DNA of 64,000 nucleotides from G965240365 sp965240365 (GTDB lineage: Bacteria; Pseudomonadota; Gammaproteobacteria; Eutrophobiales; Eutrophobiaceae). The stretch is from assembly GCA_965240365.1 (NCBI GenBank), contig OZ251218.1:2852001-2916000 (forward strand). Reading direction: 5' to 3'. Position numbers and translations under genes: made by a program. Shown here piece after piece: positions 26,150 to 35,482 of this stretch. Position 1 is the stretch's first letter, and each line of letters starts with the position of its first letter. The notes under the pieces are model-generated. The model worked only from the letters and a program-made list of their open reading frames with translations. It was not told where the DNA came from and searched no databases.

Positions 26150-27684
26150 CCCAACATTTCCTCAAGCTGATCCAAGCCTTTGACGATATCCGTCTCAATC
26201 GTCCGTAACTCGGCGATGATGTCAGTAGGTGCGTCGTGCTCCACTTCCTCATGCTCAACCTCTTTATAACGGTTAAGGGACAAATCGTAGCCCGTTGCCG
26301 CAATGTCTTCCCGCGGCACGCAGAAGCTCTGCGCCGTGCGAGGATTCTGCAATTCTGCGCCGCCGCGCTCCCTCCAACGGGCGAGCACGTCGGGCAAATT
26401 GTTCTTGTCATGTTCAGTATCGGACAATGCCCTTTCCGGCGCCGGGCCGAGCTTTTCAGGTGAAAGAAGCTCAACGCGCTTGTCATCAAGAGACAGGCCG
26501 TCGGCCTGAACATCGTAAAACCAGACGTTTTCAGTCCCGCCGACACCGGTTTTGGTGAAAACAAGGATCGCCGTGGAAACGCCGGCATAGGGGCGGAAAA
26601 CCCCGGAAGGTAGCTTAATTACGGCGTCGAGCTTGTGATCCTCGACCAACATGCGCCGGATTGCCTTGTGTGCCTTGCTTGAACCGAACAACACGCCGTC
26701 GGGTACGATCACCGCCGCGCGACCGCCCGTTTTCAGCAAACGCAGAAAGAGCGCGACGAAAAGCAGTTCTGTCTTCTTTGTCTTGACGACCTTCTGCAAG
26801 TCTTTCGCCGTGGCCTCGTAGTCCAGGCTGCCCGCAAATGGCGGATTGGCCAGCACCAGAGAATAAGCGCCGGCATCCTCGGCATGGTCTTCCGCAAGAC
26901 TGTCGCGATAGATCACGTTCGGGTTTTCGACGCCATGCAGGATCATATTCATCGACCCGATACGCAGCATGGTGGGGTCGAAGTCGAAGCCGTGGAACAT
27001 ATTGCCGTGAAAGTGCGCGCTCAGGGACGTGTCCCGCAGGATTTTAGAGTGTTTTTCACGGAGATACTCACCCGCCGCGACCAGGAAGCCACAGGTGCCG
27101 GAAGCCGGGTCACAAACCGTGTCGCTCGGCCGCGGTTCGGTCAACTTGACCATCAGCTTGATAATGTGGCGGGGTGTGCGGAACTGTCCGTTTTGTCCGG
27201 CGCTGGCAATCCGGCTCAGCATGTATTCGTAGGTGTCGCCCTTGGTGTCCCGGTCTTCCATCGGGATGCGGTCCAGCTTTTCGACAACCTTGGCCAACAA
27301 GGCGGGGTTGGAGAAGCCAAGCCGGGCATCGCGCATATGATAGCCATAGCTCGATCCCTGCGCGCCCAGGGTCCGCAAAAACGGAAAGACATGCTCGTCC
27401 ACCACATCCATCATCTCGCGCGGCTCGAAATTCTTGAAGCGCGACCAGCGCAAATCCTCATAGGGGCGCCCCTTCTCGTCATTTCCTTCGGGGAAAATGC
27501 AGCGTTCCATGGGGTTCTTAAACCTCTGGCTCTTGCGCTCTTCCAGGGTGTGGAGTTCATCCAGACGCTTGATAAACAGCAAATAGGTCATCTGCTCCAT
27601 CACCGAGAGGGGATTGGCGACCCCGCCTGCCCAGAAGTCGTTCCAAATACTGTCGATTTGATTGCGAATGTCACCGGTTAGCAT
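26146..27684 (-). CDS. hsdM: Type I restriction enzyme modification subunit HsdM
   Basis: N6-adenine methyltransferase of 512 residues that modifies the HsdS target. The N-terminal HsdM domain (NPLSVMEQMTYLLFIKRLDE) precedes the SAM-binding motif DPASGTCGF (192-200) and the catalytic NPPF (280-283). The C-terminal region ends in a helix contacting HsdS. It is first gene of the minus-strand operon hsdM-hsdS-abi-ORF18-hsdR. No clear promoter was identified in the gap to its right. Confidence 0.96.
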   Translation of the reverse strand: MLTGDIRNQIDSIWNDFWAGGVANPLSVMEQMTYLLFIKRLDELHTLEERKSQRFKNPMERCIFPEGNDEKGRPYEDLRWSRFKNFEPREMMDVVDEHVFPFLRTLGAQGSSYGYHMRDARLGFSNPALLAKVVEKLDRIPMEDRDTKGDTYEYMLSRIASAGQNGQFRTPRHIIKLMVKLTEPRPSDTVCDPASGTCGFLVAAGEYLREKHSKILRDTSLSAHFHGNMFHGFDFDPTMLRIGSMNMILHGVENPNVIYRDSLAEDHAEDAGAYSLVLANPPFAGSLDYEATAKDLQKVVKTKKTELLFVALFLRLLKTGGRAAVIVPDGVLFGSSKAHKAIRRMLVEDHKLDAVIKLPSGVFRPYAGVSTAILVFTKTGVGGTENVWFYDVQADGLSLDDKRVELLSPEKLGPAPERALSDTEHDKNNLPDVLARWRERGGAELQNPRTAQSFCVPREDIAATGYDLSLNRYKEVEHEEVEHDAPTDIIAELRTIETDIVKGLDQLEEMLG

Positions 27685-27825
27685 GTGTGCTCTGTTGTCC
27701 TCATCGCTTCATTAGTCGTTCAGGCCGCGGCCTCATCTATCATGCCGCCTTGTCAATAGCGGCCTCCATAAATCCTGTGATCAGTGTAAAAACTTTGTTG
27801 ACATAGAAACTTGAACAGTCCCGCT

Positions 27826-28080
27826 TTTGCCTGCCTGCGGCAGGCTAGAATGACGGAGCTTTTTGTTTACTGCCGCCCCTTTTAATTCTCTTACATCTTT
27901 TCCCATTCCGGCTTTCGCCGGAATGACATTCCCCGTTGTCATCCCTGCCTGCCTGCGGCAGGCAGGGATGTATTACATAAACCACTGGATTCCAGCTTTC
28001 GCTGGAATGACGACGAAGGAATAGATACGGCCCGTTGGCCTTCAATATTATTTTGGCCCCCGTTGTCATTCCAGCCTGTC
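27826..28080. repeat. Family A repeat cluster between hsdM and envC
   Basis: Contains a half element with GCCTGCCTGCGGCAGGC (27829-27852), an isolated palindrome ATTCCGGCTTTCGCCGGAATGA (27905-27928) given here only as a 10-bp arm pair, and a full element at 27938-28011. The terminal palindrome of the latter is CCAGC..GCTGG, a compensated change. A final half-copy runs to 28080. The rest of 27685-28095 shows no gene. Confidence 0.85.
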
Positions 28081-28095
28081 CGCATGGCTATACCC

Positions 28096-29247
28096 CTAAC
28101 CCCTGCACCATTGTGCCGGGTTGAGTGGTTGGGCGCCTTTTCGAATCTCGAAATAAAGCGCCGGGTCCTGCCGGCCGCCGCTGTCGCCGACCGTTGCGAT
28201 CTGTTCGCCGGTCAGCACCCGCTCTCCGGTGGTTTTGAGCAGATCCCGGTTGTGGCCATACAGACTCAGAAAACCGTTACCGTGATCAATGATCAGCAGC
28301 AGGCCAAGATTACGAAACCGGTCCGCGAAGACGATCTTGCCGTCGCTGACGGCGTTCACGCGGCTGCCCGGTTTGGCCGCGATCAGCACGCCCTGCCATT
28401 TCAGGCCGCCGGCGGCCTTTTTAAGATTGCCAAACCGTTCCAGCAGGCGCCCCTTGGCCGGCCAGTCCAGTTTGCCGCGCAGGCTCTGGAAGGGCGGGCT
28501 GTCTGCGGGCAACGCGGCCGCTTTATTCAGCCCTTGCAGCAGTCTTTGCAGTTCGCGCTCATTTTCCTTAAGGGCATGCAGTTCCCGGCCTTGCGCGGCC
28601 ATGTATTTTTGCAGCCGGGCGATAAGATCCTCGCGGCCCGCGCGAAATTTCTGGAATTCAGCCAGTTTTTGCTCATGTTCAACCTGTAAGGCCGCGAGCC
28701 TGGCCGTCTCCGCCTGAATGGCGCGCCGGGCCTGCCGAAGTTCATCCAGGCTCAGCCTGACTTCATTAATTTTTCTGGCGCGGCTCTGGTTGAGGTAGGC
28801 GTAATACGCCAGCGCCCGGCCGATCAGCGCCGGATCCTCCTGATTCAGGATGAGCTTGAGGGAGTTATTGCGTCCGATCCGGTAGGCGGCGCGAATCTGG
28901 GCGGCCAGGGCTTGTTTTTGCCTCTTGAGCGCTTGCCCGCGGGCGGCCTGTTCGGCGCGTAACTTTTGCAATCCGGCCTGTTTGCGGGCGATGTCCTGTT
29001 TGATGGCATCGAGGCGGGCGCGCGTCCTAGCCGTTGTGGTTTCATTTTCACGCAGTTGCCCGGTTAATGTGTCCGCCTCGTCCCCGGCCGTCTCGATCCG
29101 GGTCTCGACCGTCTTGATCCTGTCCCGCAGCGTCTTGAGTTCCGCGGCCGTGTCTGGCTTTTCAGCGGCCCCGGCAGAAATCGGCAGTGACAGGGCAAGG
29201 CAGAGGCCGAGCGCCGCCGGGGAAGCCCGCTCAAGCCGCCGGCGCAT
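28096..29247 (-). CDS. envC: EnvC-like murein hydrolase activator
   Basis: Periplasmic activator of cell-division amidases, 383 residues. A signal peptide (LGLCLALSLPISAGA) is followed by a long coiled coil (about residues 30-255) and a C-terminal LytM/M23-like domain (about 270-380). The domain contains VNAVSDGKIVFADRFRNLG, LLLIIDHGNGFLSLYGHN and LYFEIRKGAQPLNPAQW. The HxH zinc motif of active M23 peptidases is replaced by LYF, so it is a degenerate activator as in EnvC. It lies 3 bases after gpmI, a pairing common in gammaproteobacteria. Confidence 0.93.
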   Translation of the reverse strand: MRRRLERASPAALGLCLALSLPISAGAAEKPDTAAELKTLRDRIKTVETRIETAGDEADTLTGQLRENETTTARTRARLDAIKQDIARKQAGLQKLRAEQAARGQALKRQKQALAAQIRAAYRIGRNNSLKLILNQEDPALIGRALAYYAYLNQSRARKINEVRLSLDELRQARRAIQAETARLAALQVEHEQKLAEFQKFRAGREDLIARLQKYMAAQGRELHALKENERELQRLLQGLNKAAALPADSPPFQSLRGKLDWPAKGRLLERFGNLKKAAGGLKWQGVLIAAKPGSRVNAVSDGKIVFADRFRNLGLLLIIDHGNGFLSLYGHNRDLLKTTGERVLTGEQIATVGDSGGRQDPALYFEIRKGAQPLNPAQWCRG

Positions 29248-29250
29248 GTC

Positions 29251-30840
29251 TTATTTCCCAACGACGCCGGGCATTTCCCGGTTTGCCAGGCGCAGCAATG
29301 GGCGGCCGGTCATTTCCGCGGGTTGCGGCAGGCCCATGATGTTTAACAGGGTCGGGGCAATGTCACACAGGGCGCCCGCGCCCGGCAGAAATTCGGCCGG
29401 GCGGCCGGCATAGATGAGCGGCACCGGATTACTGGTGTGCGCGGTATGCGCCTGGGACTTGACCTTTTCCGTGGTATAGGCGCGCAGTTGTTCGGCATTG
29501 CCGTGGTCGGCCGTGATCATGACTTCGCCGCCGACCCGCCGGGCGCAGTCGATGATCCGGCCGAGGCATTGATCGATCGCTTCGACGGCCCGGACGCTGG
29601 CCTCGAAGTCGCCGGTATGGCCGACCATGTCGGCATTGGCGAAATTACAGATGATCGCGTCATATTTGCGCCGGTTGATGGCTTGCAACAGGCGTTCAGT
29701 CACCTCAAACACGCTCATTTCCGGCTTTTGATCATAGGTTTCGACCTGGGGCGAGGGCACCAGTATGCGATCCTCGCCGGCCAACACCTGCTCCTTGCCG
29801 CCGTTGAAGAAGAAGGTGACATGCGCGTATTTTTCCGTCTCGGCGATGCGCAACTGTTTGAGGCCGAGCGCGGCGATGTGTTCGCCAAAGACGTTGTCCG
29901 GGTTTTCCGCCGGAAAGGCCACGGGGAATTCATAATCTGCCTTGTAGGAGGTCAGGCTGATAAAGGCGGAAAGCCGCGGCCAGTGTTCGCGTTCAAAGGC
30001 TTCGAAACCCGGCTTGGTCATCGCGCGCGCGAGCTGACGGGCGCGGTCGGCCCGGTAGTTGGCAAACACTATCACATCGCCGTCTGCCACCGTCACGGCC
30101 TCCTCCCCCGGCCGGCCGATCGCGGTCGGTTTGATGAATTCATCACTTTCGCCGCGGGCGTAGGCCTGATCCACGGCGATAAACGGGTCACTCGAACGAT
30201 ACTCGGCCTTGCCGCCCATGATCAGGTCGTAGGCGAGCCGGATCCGTGGCCAGCGCCGGTCCCGGTCCATGGCATAATAGCGCCCGATCAGGCTGGCAAA
30301 GCGGCCGACGCCGAGTTGCTTCATCTTCTGCTGGGCCTTGTGGATGGATTCAATCGCGCTTTTGGGCGGCGTGTCGCGCCCGTCCAGAAAGGCATGCAGG
30401 CAGAGTTTCTCCACCGCGCACTGCCGCGCCAGTTCGAGCAGGGCGAAGATATGGTCTTCATGGCTATGGACGCCGCCGGGCGAGAGCAGGCCCATAATAT
30501 GCACTGTCCGCCCGTTTTGCGCGGCCTTTCTAAACGCGCCGGTCAGTGTTTCATTTTGATAAAAGCGGCCGCTCTCGATGGCCCGCGTAATGCGCGTGAA
30601 TTCCTGATCCAGCACCCGCCCGGCGCCCATATTCATATGCCCCACCTCGGAATTGCCCATCTGCCCGGGCGGCAGGCCCACATCCAGGCCGGAGGCGCTG
30701 ATCAGCGTATGCGGATACTCCGCGCAGAGCCGATCCCAGTTGGGCTTGTCGGCCGAGTAAATGGCGTTATAAACAGTGTTATCGGTATGGCCCCAGCCAT
30801 CCAGGATCAACAGGATGATCGGCTTGTGTATCAGTTGCAT
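29251..30840 (-). CDS. gpmI: 2,3-bisphosphoglycerate-independent phosphoglycerate mutase
   Basis: Interconverts 3- and 2-phosphoglycerate using two Mn ions and no 2,3-BPG cofactor. The 529-residue protein has ILLILDGWGH with Asp14, the phospho-Ser loop GNSEVGHMNMGAGR (Ser64), HAFLDGRDTPP and the C-terminal metal site EVMITADHGNAEQ. The length is normal. It heads a gpmI-envC pair on the minus strand; the usual downstream ctpA-type protease is not found here, where repeats follow instead. Confidence 0.97.
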   Translation of the reverse strand: MQLIHKPIILLILDGWGHTDNTVYNAIYSADKPNWDRLCAEYPHTLISASGLDVGLPPGQMGNSEVGHMNMGAGRVLDQEFTRITRAIESGRFYQNETLTGAFRKAAQNGRTVHIMGLLSPGGVHSHEDHIFALLELARQCAVEKLCLHAFLDGRDTPPKSAIESIHKAQQKMKQLGVGRFASLIGRYYAMDRDRRWPRIRLAYDLIMGGKAEYRSSDPFIAVDQAYARGESDEFIKPTAIGRPGEEAVTVADGDVIVFANYRADRARQLARAMTKPGFEAFEREHWPRLSAFISLTSYKADYEFPVAFPAENPDNVFGEHIAALGLKQLRIAETEKYAHVTFFFNGGKEQVLAGEDRILVPSPQVETYDQKPEMSVFEVTERLLQAINRRKYDAIICNFANADMVGHTGDFEASVRAVEAIDQCLGRIIDCARRVGGEVMITADHGNAEQLRAYTTEKVKSQAHTAHTSNPVPLIYAGRPAEFLPGAGALCDIAPTLLNIMGLPQPAEMTGRPLLRLANREMPGVVGK

Positions 30841-31078
30841 GGATTATTATATGGCTCAAAAAATGCCCGGATACTAGCACGAAAATCTTGCCGATGACAG
30901 AGCGGCAAGGCTTGGCCCCAGGGCCTCTTCATCTAAATGAGCGATACTAAACGATACCGTGGCCAGGATACTTGACGCCTTATTTTAGGTGAGGTGACCC
31001 CGCGTTCCTGCTAAAGCCCTGTTTGCTACAGGCAGACAGGATGACGGAAAGCCAAAACAACACCCCGTCGTCATTTAT

Positions 31079-31200
31079 GGACAGGATATCCTGTATGCGG
31101 CGAGAGGGCACGCCTACAGGGATGTAGGTGGTAGAGCAGCGTCAGGAACAGGCTGCCGAGGACGCCCGTAGCCGCCCGGCGAAGGCCGGAATCCAGGAGG
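31079..31200. repeat. Dispersed repeat family B, copy 1
   Basis: A segment running from GGACAGGATATCCTG through CACGCCTACAGGGAT, GGTGGTAGAGCAGCGTCAGG and GAGGACGCCCGTAGCCGCCC to a half-palindrome ending GGAATCCAGGAGG. It is closely matched at 51178-51320. The opening is a palindrome (AGGATATCCT). Family B shares its GGAATCCAGG end with family A composites, and a diverged piece sits inside the second unit at 7800-7870. Confidence 0.8.
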
Positions 31201-31240
31201 GCGGGCCGGGATGTGAAATGAGCGCCAGTCCTGTCTAATT

Positions 31241-31985
31241 GTCATTCCCGCCTGGGCGGGAATGTATGACATAAACCACTGGATTCCGGCCTTCGTCGGA
31301 ATGACGATGTAGGCGGGAATAGCGGAAGGGTGGTGTCTGACAGATACCCGGCTGCGCCGCTTTATCGTTATTCTGGTCTGCCTACAATAGGGGGTTACAC
31401 GGAAAAGCATAACAACCCCGTCGTCATTCCAGCGAAAGCTGGAATCCACCCGCGTCAGCAGGAATAATAACCAGTCCTTCACATTGTCATTCCCGCTCGC
31501 GCGGGAATGTATTGTATAAACCACTGGATTCCAGCTTTCGCTGGAATGACGGCGGGGGATATGGATGCAGCCCGGCAATCTTCAATGTCATTTTCGTTCC
31601 TTACGTCATTCACATTAGTCATTCCCGCTCGCGCGGGAATGTATTGCATAAACCACTGGATTCCGGCTTTCGCCGGAATGACGGCGGAGGGTATGGATGC
31701 AGCCCGGCAACCTTCAATGAGATTTTTCGCCCCTTATTGGCACAGTGGGTCAGGATGACGACAAAACAGAACAACACCCCCGCGTCATTCCAGCGAAAGC
31801 TGGAATCCACCCGCGTCAGCGGGAATAATAACCAGTCCTTCACATTGTCATTCCCGCTTGCGCGGGAATGGATTTTATAAACCACTGGATTCCAGCTTTC
31901 GCTGGAATGACGGCGGAGGATATGGATGCAGCCCGGCAACCTTCAATGTCATTTTCGTTCCTTACGTCATTCCGGCCTGCCTCTC
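31241..31985. repeat. Four family A elements with composite spacers
   Basis: Elements lie at 31241-31305, 31486-31550, 31618-31682 and 31847-31911. The last three are each followed by ATGGATGCAGCCCGGCAA. Two share a leading block TTCCAGCGAAAGCTGGAATC plus CACCCGCGTCAGC (31424 and 31783). Variants in the arms are mostly compensated, which indicates selection or template constraint for the hairpins. The rest of 30841-32142 shows no gene; a micro-repeat TCTGTGTAATCTGCGTAATC occurs near 31999-32022. Confidence 0.88.
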
Positions 31986-32142
31986 TATAATTTGCATCAT
32001 CTGTGTAATCTGCGTAATCTGCGGATAGCATTCCTATGGCAGGACAACTTTTATAAGCCGCCGCTGTCAGATACCAGAGTAAATGCCGGGGCCAGTCCCC
32101 GGCAGCCACTTCAACCGCACATGACGAACCAAGGATAAACCC

Positions 32143-33492
32143 ATGCAGGCCGCTACCCCCGTTTCCCTTTCCGATAACCGCGCTGAATTGACTCGCATCA
32201 TAAACCGGGTGCTCGAACAGGCCGGGCGGCTTGGCGCGGATGCGGCCGAGGCCGATATCAGCGCCGGCTCGGGCCTGTCGGCCCATGTCCACAAGGGCCA
32301 GGTCGATAAACTGGAATATGAACGCGACAAGGCCCTCGGCGTCACGCTCTATCTGAACCGGCAGAAGGGCAACGCCAGCACCTCCGATTTCAGCGAGGCG
32401 GCGCTCGCCAAAACGGTGCAGGCCGCCGCCGGGATTGCCGCCCACGCCAGCCGCGATGAATGCGCCGGTCTGGTCGAGGCCGAATTAATGGCCGGCGCTG
32501 TCCCGGATCTGGACCGGCATCACCCCTGGCCGCTGGCGCCCGAGGCCGCGCTGGAAATGGCCGTGGAATGCGGGCAACGGGCCTTTGATCAGGATAAACG
32601 CATCAACAATTCGGACGGCGTCAGCGTCAACACCTATTCCGGCATCAGCCTGTATGGCAATACACACGGCTTTGTGGACGGCTGGAACTGGTCCAGCCAC
32701 AGCATCGACTGCACGGTTATCGCCACGGACGCCAGGGGTATGCAGCGTGACGGCTGGTACAGCCGGGCCTGCGATTATAGGGACCTGGAAGGTATCGCCG
32801 CGATCAGCGCCGAGGCCGCGCGCCGCACCGTGGCCCGCCTGGGGGCGCGCAAGCTCTCCACCCGCAAGGCGCCGGTAATCTTTGAAGCGCCGGTTGCTGC
32901 GGGCCTGTTTTCCGCCTTTATCATGGCCATCTCGGGCGGCGCGCTCTATCGCCGCGCCAGCTTTTTGCTGGACAAAAAAGGCGAGCAGGTGTTTGCCGAT
33001 GGCATCAATATCAGGGAGCGGCCGCATCTGAGAAAGGCGCTGGGCAGCGCGCCGTTTGATAATGACGGGGTCGCCACCCGCGCGCGCGATATTGTGCGCG
33101 ATGGGGTCTTGCAGGATTATGTGCTGGGCGGTTATGCCGCGCGTAAGCTCGGGCTGCAAAGCACGGGCAATGCCGGCGGGGTCCACAATCTGGTTATTGA
33201 ACCCGGCCCCTCGGGCCTGACTGAAATGATGCGCAATATGGGGACCGGTCTGCTGGTGACCGATATGATCGGCTTCGGCGTAAACCAGGTGACGGGCGAT
33301 TATTCGCGCGGCGCGTCCGGGCTCTGGGTGGAGCAGGGCGAGCCGGTCTGGCCGGTCGAGGAAATTACCGTGGCCGGCAATCTGGCCGAGATGTATAAAA
33401 ATATAAAGATGATCGGCAATGACGTTGACCCGCGCGGCAATATCCTGACCGGCTCGGTGCTGATAGACGGGCTGACCATTGCCGGCAAATAA
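32143..33492 (+). CDS. pmbA: TldE/PmbA-family metalloprotease subunit
   Basis: 449-residue TldE (PmbA) homologue. In the family it pairs with TldD to form a protease that processes small modified peptides and degrades unfolded CcdA-type antitoxins. Visible features are the N-terminal GADAAEADISAGSGLSAHVHKGQVDK (quoted in part: DAAEADISAG) and GNTHGFVDGWNWSSHSIDC. DRHHPWPL and the C-terminal GASGLWVEQGEPVWPVEEIT are also present. TldE lacks the metal motif present in TldD. ATG 32143 follows an AAGGAT site. No tldD is in the window. Confidence 0.93.
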   Translation: MQAATPVSLSDNRAELTRIINRVLEQAGRLGADAAEADISAGSGLSAHVHKGQVDKLEYERDKALGVTLYLNRQKGNASTSDFSEAALAKTVQAAAGIAAHASRDECAGLVEAELMAGAVPDLDRHHPWPLAPEAALEMAVECGQRAFDQDKRINNSDGVSVNTYSGISLYGNTHGFVDGWNWSSHSIDCTVIATDARGMQRDGWYSRACDYRDLEGIAAISAEAARRTVARLGARKLSTRKAPVIFEAPVAAGLFSAFIMAISGGALYRRASFLLDKKGEQVFADGINIRERPHLRKALGSAPFDNDGVATRARDIVRDGVLQDYVLGGYAARKLGLQSTGNAGGVHNLVIEPGPSGLTEMMRNMGTGLLVTDMIGFGVNQVTGDYSRGASGLWVEQGEPVWPVEEITVAGNLAEMYKNIKMIGNDVDPRGNILTGSVLIDGLTIAGK

Positions 33493-33510
33493 ACCGCATA
33501 CGCATAATGG

Positions 33511-34467
33511 ATGATAATGAACAAGACCGAAAATAGTAATGTCGCCGAAATCAATACCGCCAGGATCGAGGCGGTGATCGCCGCGATCGGCAGGGTCATA
33601 CTGGGCAAGGAAAACGCGATTCGGCTCGCGCTGGCCTGCCTGATCGCAAGGGGTCACCTGCTGATTGAAGACACCCCCGGGGTCGGCAAGACCACCCTGG
33701 CGCATACGCTGGCAAAGGTGCTGGGGCTCAGTTATCAGCGCATCCAGTTTACCAGCGATCTGCTGCCGGCCGATATCCTCGGCGTCTCGGTTTATAATCA
33801 GGACAGCGGCCGCTTTGATTTTCACGCTGGCCCGGTCTTTGCCAATGTCATTCTGGCCGATGAGATCAACCGCGCCACGCCCAGGACGCAGAGCGCGCTG
33901 CTGGAGGCGATGGCGGAGCAGCAGGTGACGATAGAAGGCGAAACACGCGATCTGCCGGCGCCTTTCTTTGTCATCGCCACCCAGAATCCCGGCACGCAGG
34001 TCGGCACCTTTGAGTTGCCCGAATCGCAACTGGACCGCTTTTTGATGCGTATCGAACTGGGTTACCCGGACCAGGAGGCCGAACGCGAATTGCTGAGCGG
34101 CAAGGACAGGAGGGCCGTGCTGAGCGATCTCTGCGCGGTGGGCAACGCGGCCGGATTGCTCAAGCTGCAGGCCGAGGCCGGCGCGGCGCATGTCTCGGCG
34201 GCGCTGCTGGATTACCTGCAGGCCATTCTCGAATTTAGCCGCAATTCCGGCAATTATCAGCAGGGACTCTCGCCGCGCGCGGGCCTGGGCCTGTTGAACG
34301 CGGCCCGGGCCTGGGCCGTATTAAGCGCCCGTCGGCATGTGATGCCGGAAGACATCCAGGCCGTTTTACCGAGCGTCATCGGCCACCGTTTACAATTCGC
34401 CCATGAGGGCGGCGACCGCCAGGCCGGGGCGGCCCGACACCTGATCCGGCACGTCCCCATTCCCTGA
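33511..34467 (+). CDS. MoxR-family AAA+ ATPase
   Basis: 318-residue chaperone-like ATPase with Walker A EDTPGVGKTTLAH, Walker B VILADEINRATPRTQSALLEAM, sensor 1 IATQNPG and the C-terminal lid typical of MoxR. It is followed by a DUF58 protein and a TgpA-like transglutaminase. The three-gene set is widespread and is thought to act on an unknown envelope or metalloprotein substrate. ATG 33511 and ATG 33517 are both possible starts. It begins 18 bases after pmbA. Confidence 0.92.
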   Translation: MIMNKTENSNVAEINTARIEAVIAAIGRVILGKENAIRLALACLIARGHLLIEDTPGVGKTTLAHTLAKVLGLSYQRIQFTSDLLPADILGVSVYNQDSGRFDFHAGPVFANVILADEINRATPRTQSALLEAMAEQQVTIEGETRDLPAPFFVIATQNPGTQVGTFELPESQLDRFLMRIELGYPDQEAERELLSGKDRRAVLSDLCAVGNAAGLLKLQAEAGAAHVSAALLDYLQAILEFSRNSGNYQQGLSPRAGLGLLNAARAWAVLSARRHVMPEDIQAVLPSVIGHRLQFAHEGGDRQAGAARHLIRHVPIP

Positions 34468-34489
34468 TCTTGCGGGCAAGGGTTTATTG

Positions 34490-35482
34490 ATGCCGGCAGC
34501 GGTTGTATTGGAGCGTTATCCCGCCGGTTTTGCGGCGCCGGGCGAGGGCGGGATCAGCGCGCCGCAACGCAAGCGTGTGTATATTTTCCCGACCGCGCAG
34601 GGCTGGCTCTATGGCCTGATGCTGATGGTGATGCTGCTCGGCGCCATTAATTACAACAACAGCATGGCTTACATGCTGTGTTTTCTGCTGGCCGCCCTGG
34701 GGCTGGTCGGCATATTGCACACCCACCGCAACCTGCGCGGTTTAATCATCCGCGCAAAAAGGCCGCCGCCGGTCTTTGCCGGGCAGGAGGCGCGCTTTCC
34801 GCTCCATTTCGACAACCGCCACGGCGGCGCCCGCTTCGCCATCCATATCGAACGGCGCGACCGGGGTAAACGCTGGTTCAAGAGCGCCAAACCCGGCGTG
34901 AAGATTGCCGCCAGCCTCAAGGCGGCCGAGCAGCTTGCGCTGGCCTACCCCTGCCCGAGCGCGAGACGCGGCCTGTTAGCGCCCGGCAGGCTGGTGATAT
35001 CCAGTTGTTTTCCGCTGGGCCTGTTTAACGCATGGTCTTATTTTGAGCCGGACGAGCCCTGTATCGTTTACCCGCGGCCGCAGGGCCGGGACCGCCTGCC
35101 GCTGGAAGATCGCGCGGACGCGGAGGCCCGCCGGGGTGAAAAGGCCGGTACCGACGACTTCGCCGGGTTCAGAAAATACCGTCCGGGCGATTCGGTAAAC
35201 TCCATTGCCTGGAAGGCCTTTGCGCGCGGACAGGGGTTGTTGCAAAAGCAGTTCAGCGGCGAGGGCAGCGGCGTTGTCATCCTGAGCTGGCAGTCCGTTG
35301 CCGATCTCGACGATATCGAGGCGCGCCTCAGCCAGCTTTGCCACTGGGTCCTGCTGGCCGCCCGCGGCGGCCTGTGCTACGGCCTGGAACTGCCAGGTGT
35401 GCGCATAGAACCGGCCTCCGGCGACAAGCATAAAGCCCGTTGTCTGGAGCAACTGGCCCGTTATGGCAAGCCCGCGGCCTGA
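34490..35482 (+). CDS. DUF58 domain protein
   Basis: 330-residue protein with two N-terminal membrane segments (about residues 38-76, GWLYGLMLMVMLLGAINY and MLCFLLAALGLVGIL). A soluble vWA-like DUF58 domain follows, with the marker GTDDFAGFRKYRPGDSVNSI and WKAFAR. It is the usual partner of MoxR ATPases. ATG 34490 is preceded by an in-frame TTG. Its 3' end overlaps the next gene by about 20 bases, in line with a coupled operon. Confidence 0.9.
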   Translation: MPAAVVLERYPAGFAAPGEGGISAPQRKRVYIFPTAQGWLYGLMLMVMLLGAINYNNSMAYMLCFLLAALGLVGILHTHRNLRGLIIRAKRPPPVFAGQEARFPLHFDNRHGGARFAIHIERRDRGKRWFKSAKPGVKIAASLKAAEQLALAYPCPSARRGLLAPGRLVISSCFPLGLFNAWSYFEPDEPCIVYPRPQGRDRLPLEDRADAEARRGEKAGTDDFAGFRKYRPGDSVNSIAWKAFARGQGLLQKQFSGEGSGVVILSWQSVADLDDIEARLSQLCHWVLLAARGGLCYGLELPGVRIEPASGDKHKARCLEQLARYGKPAA

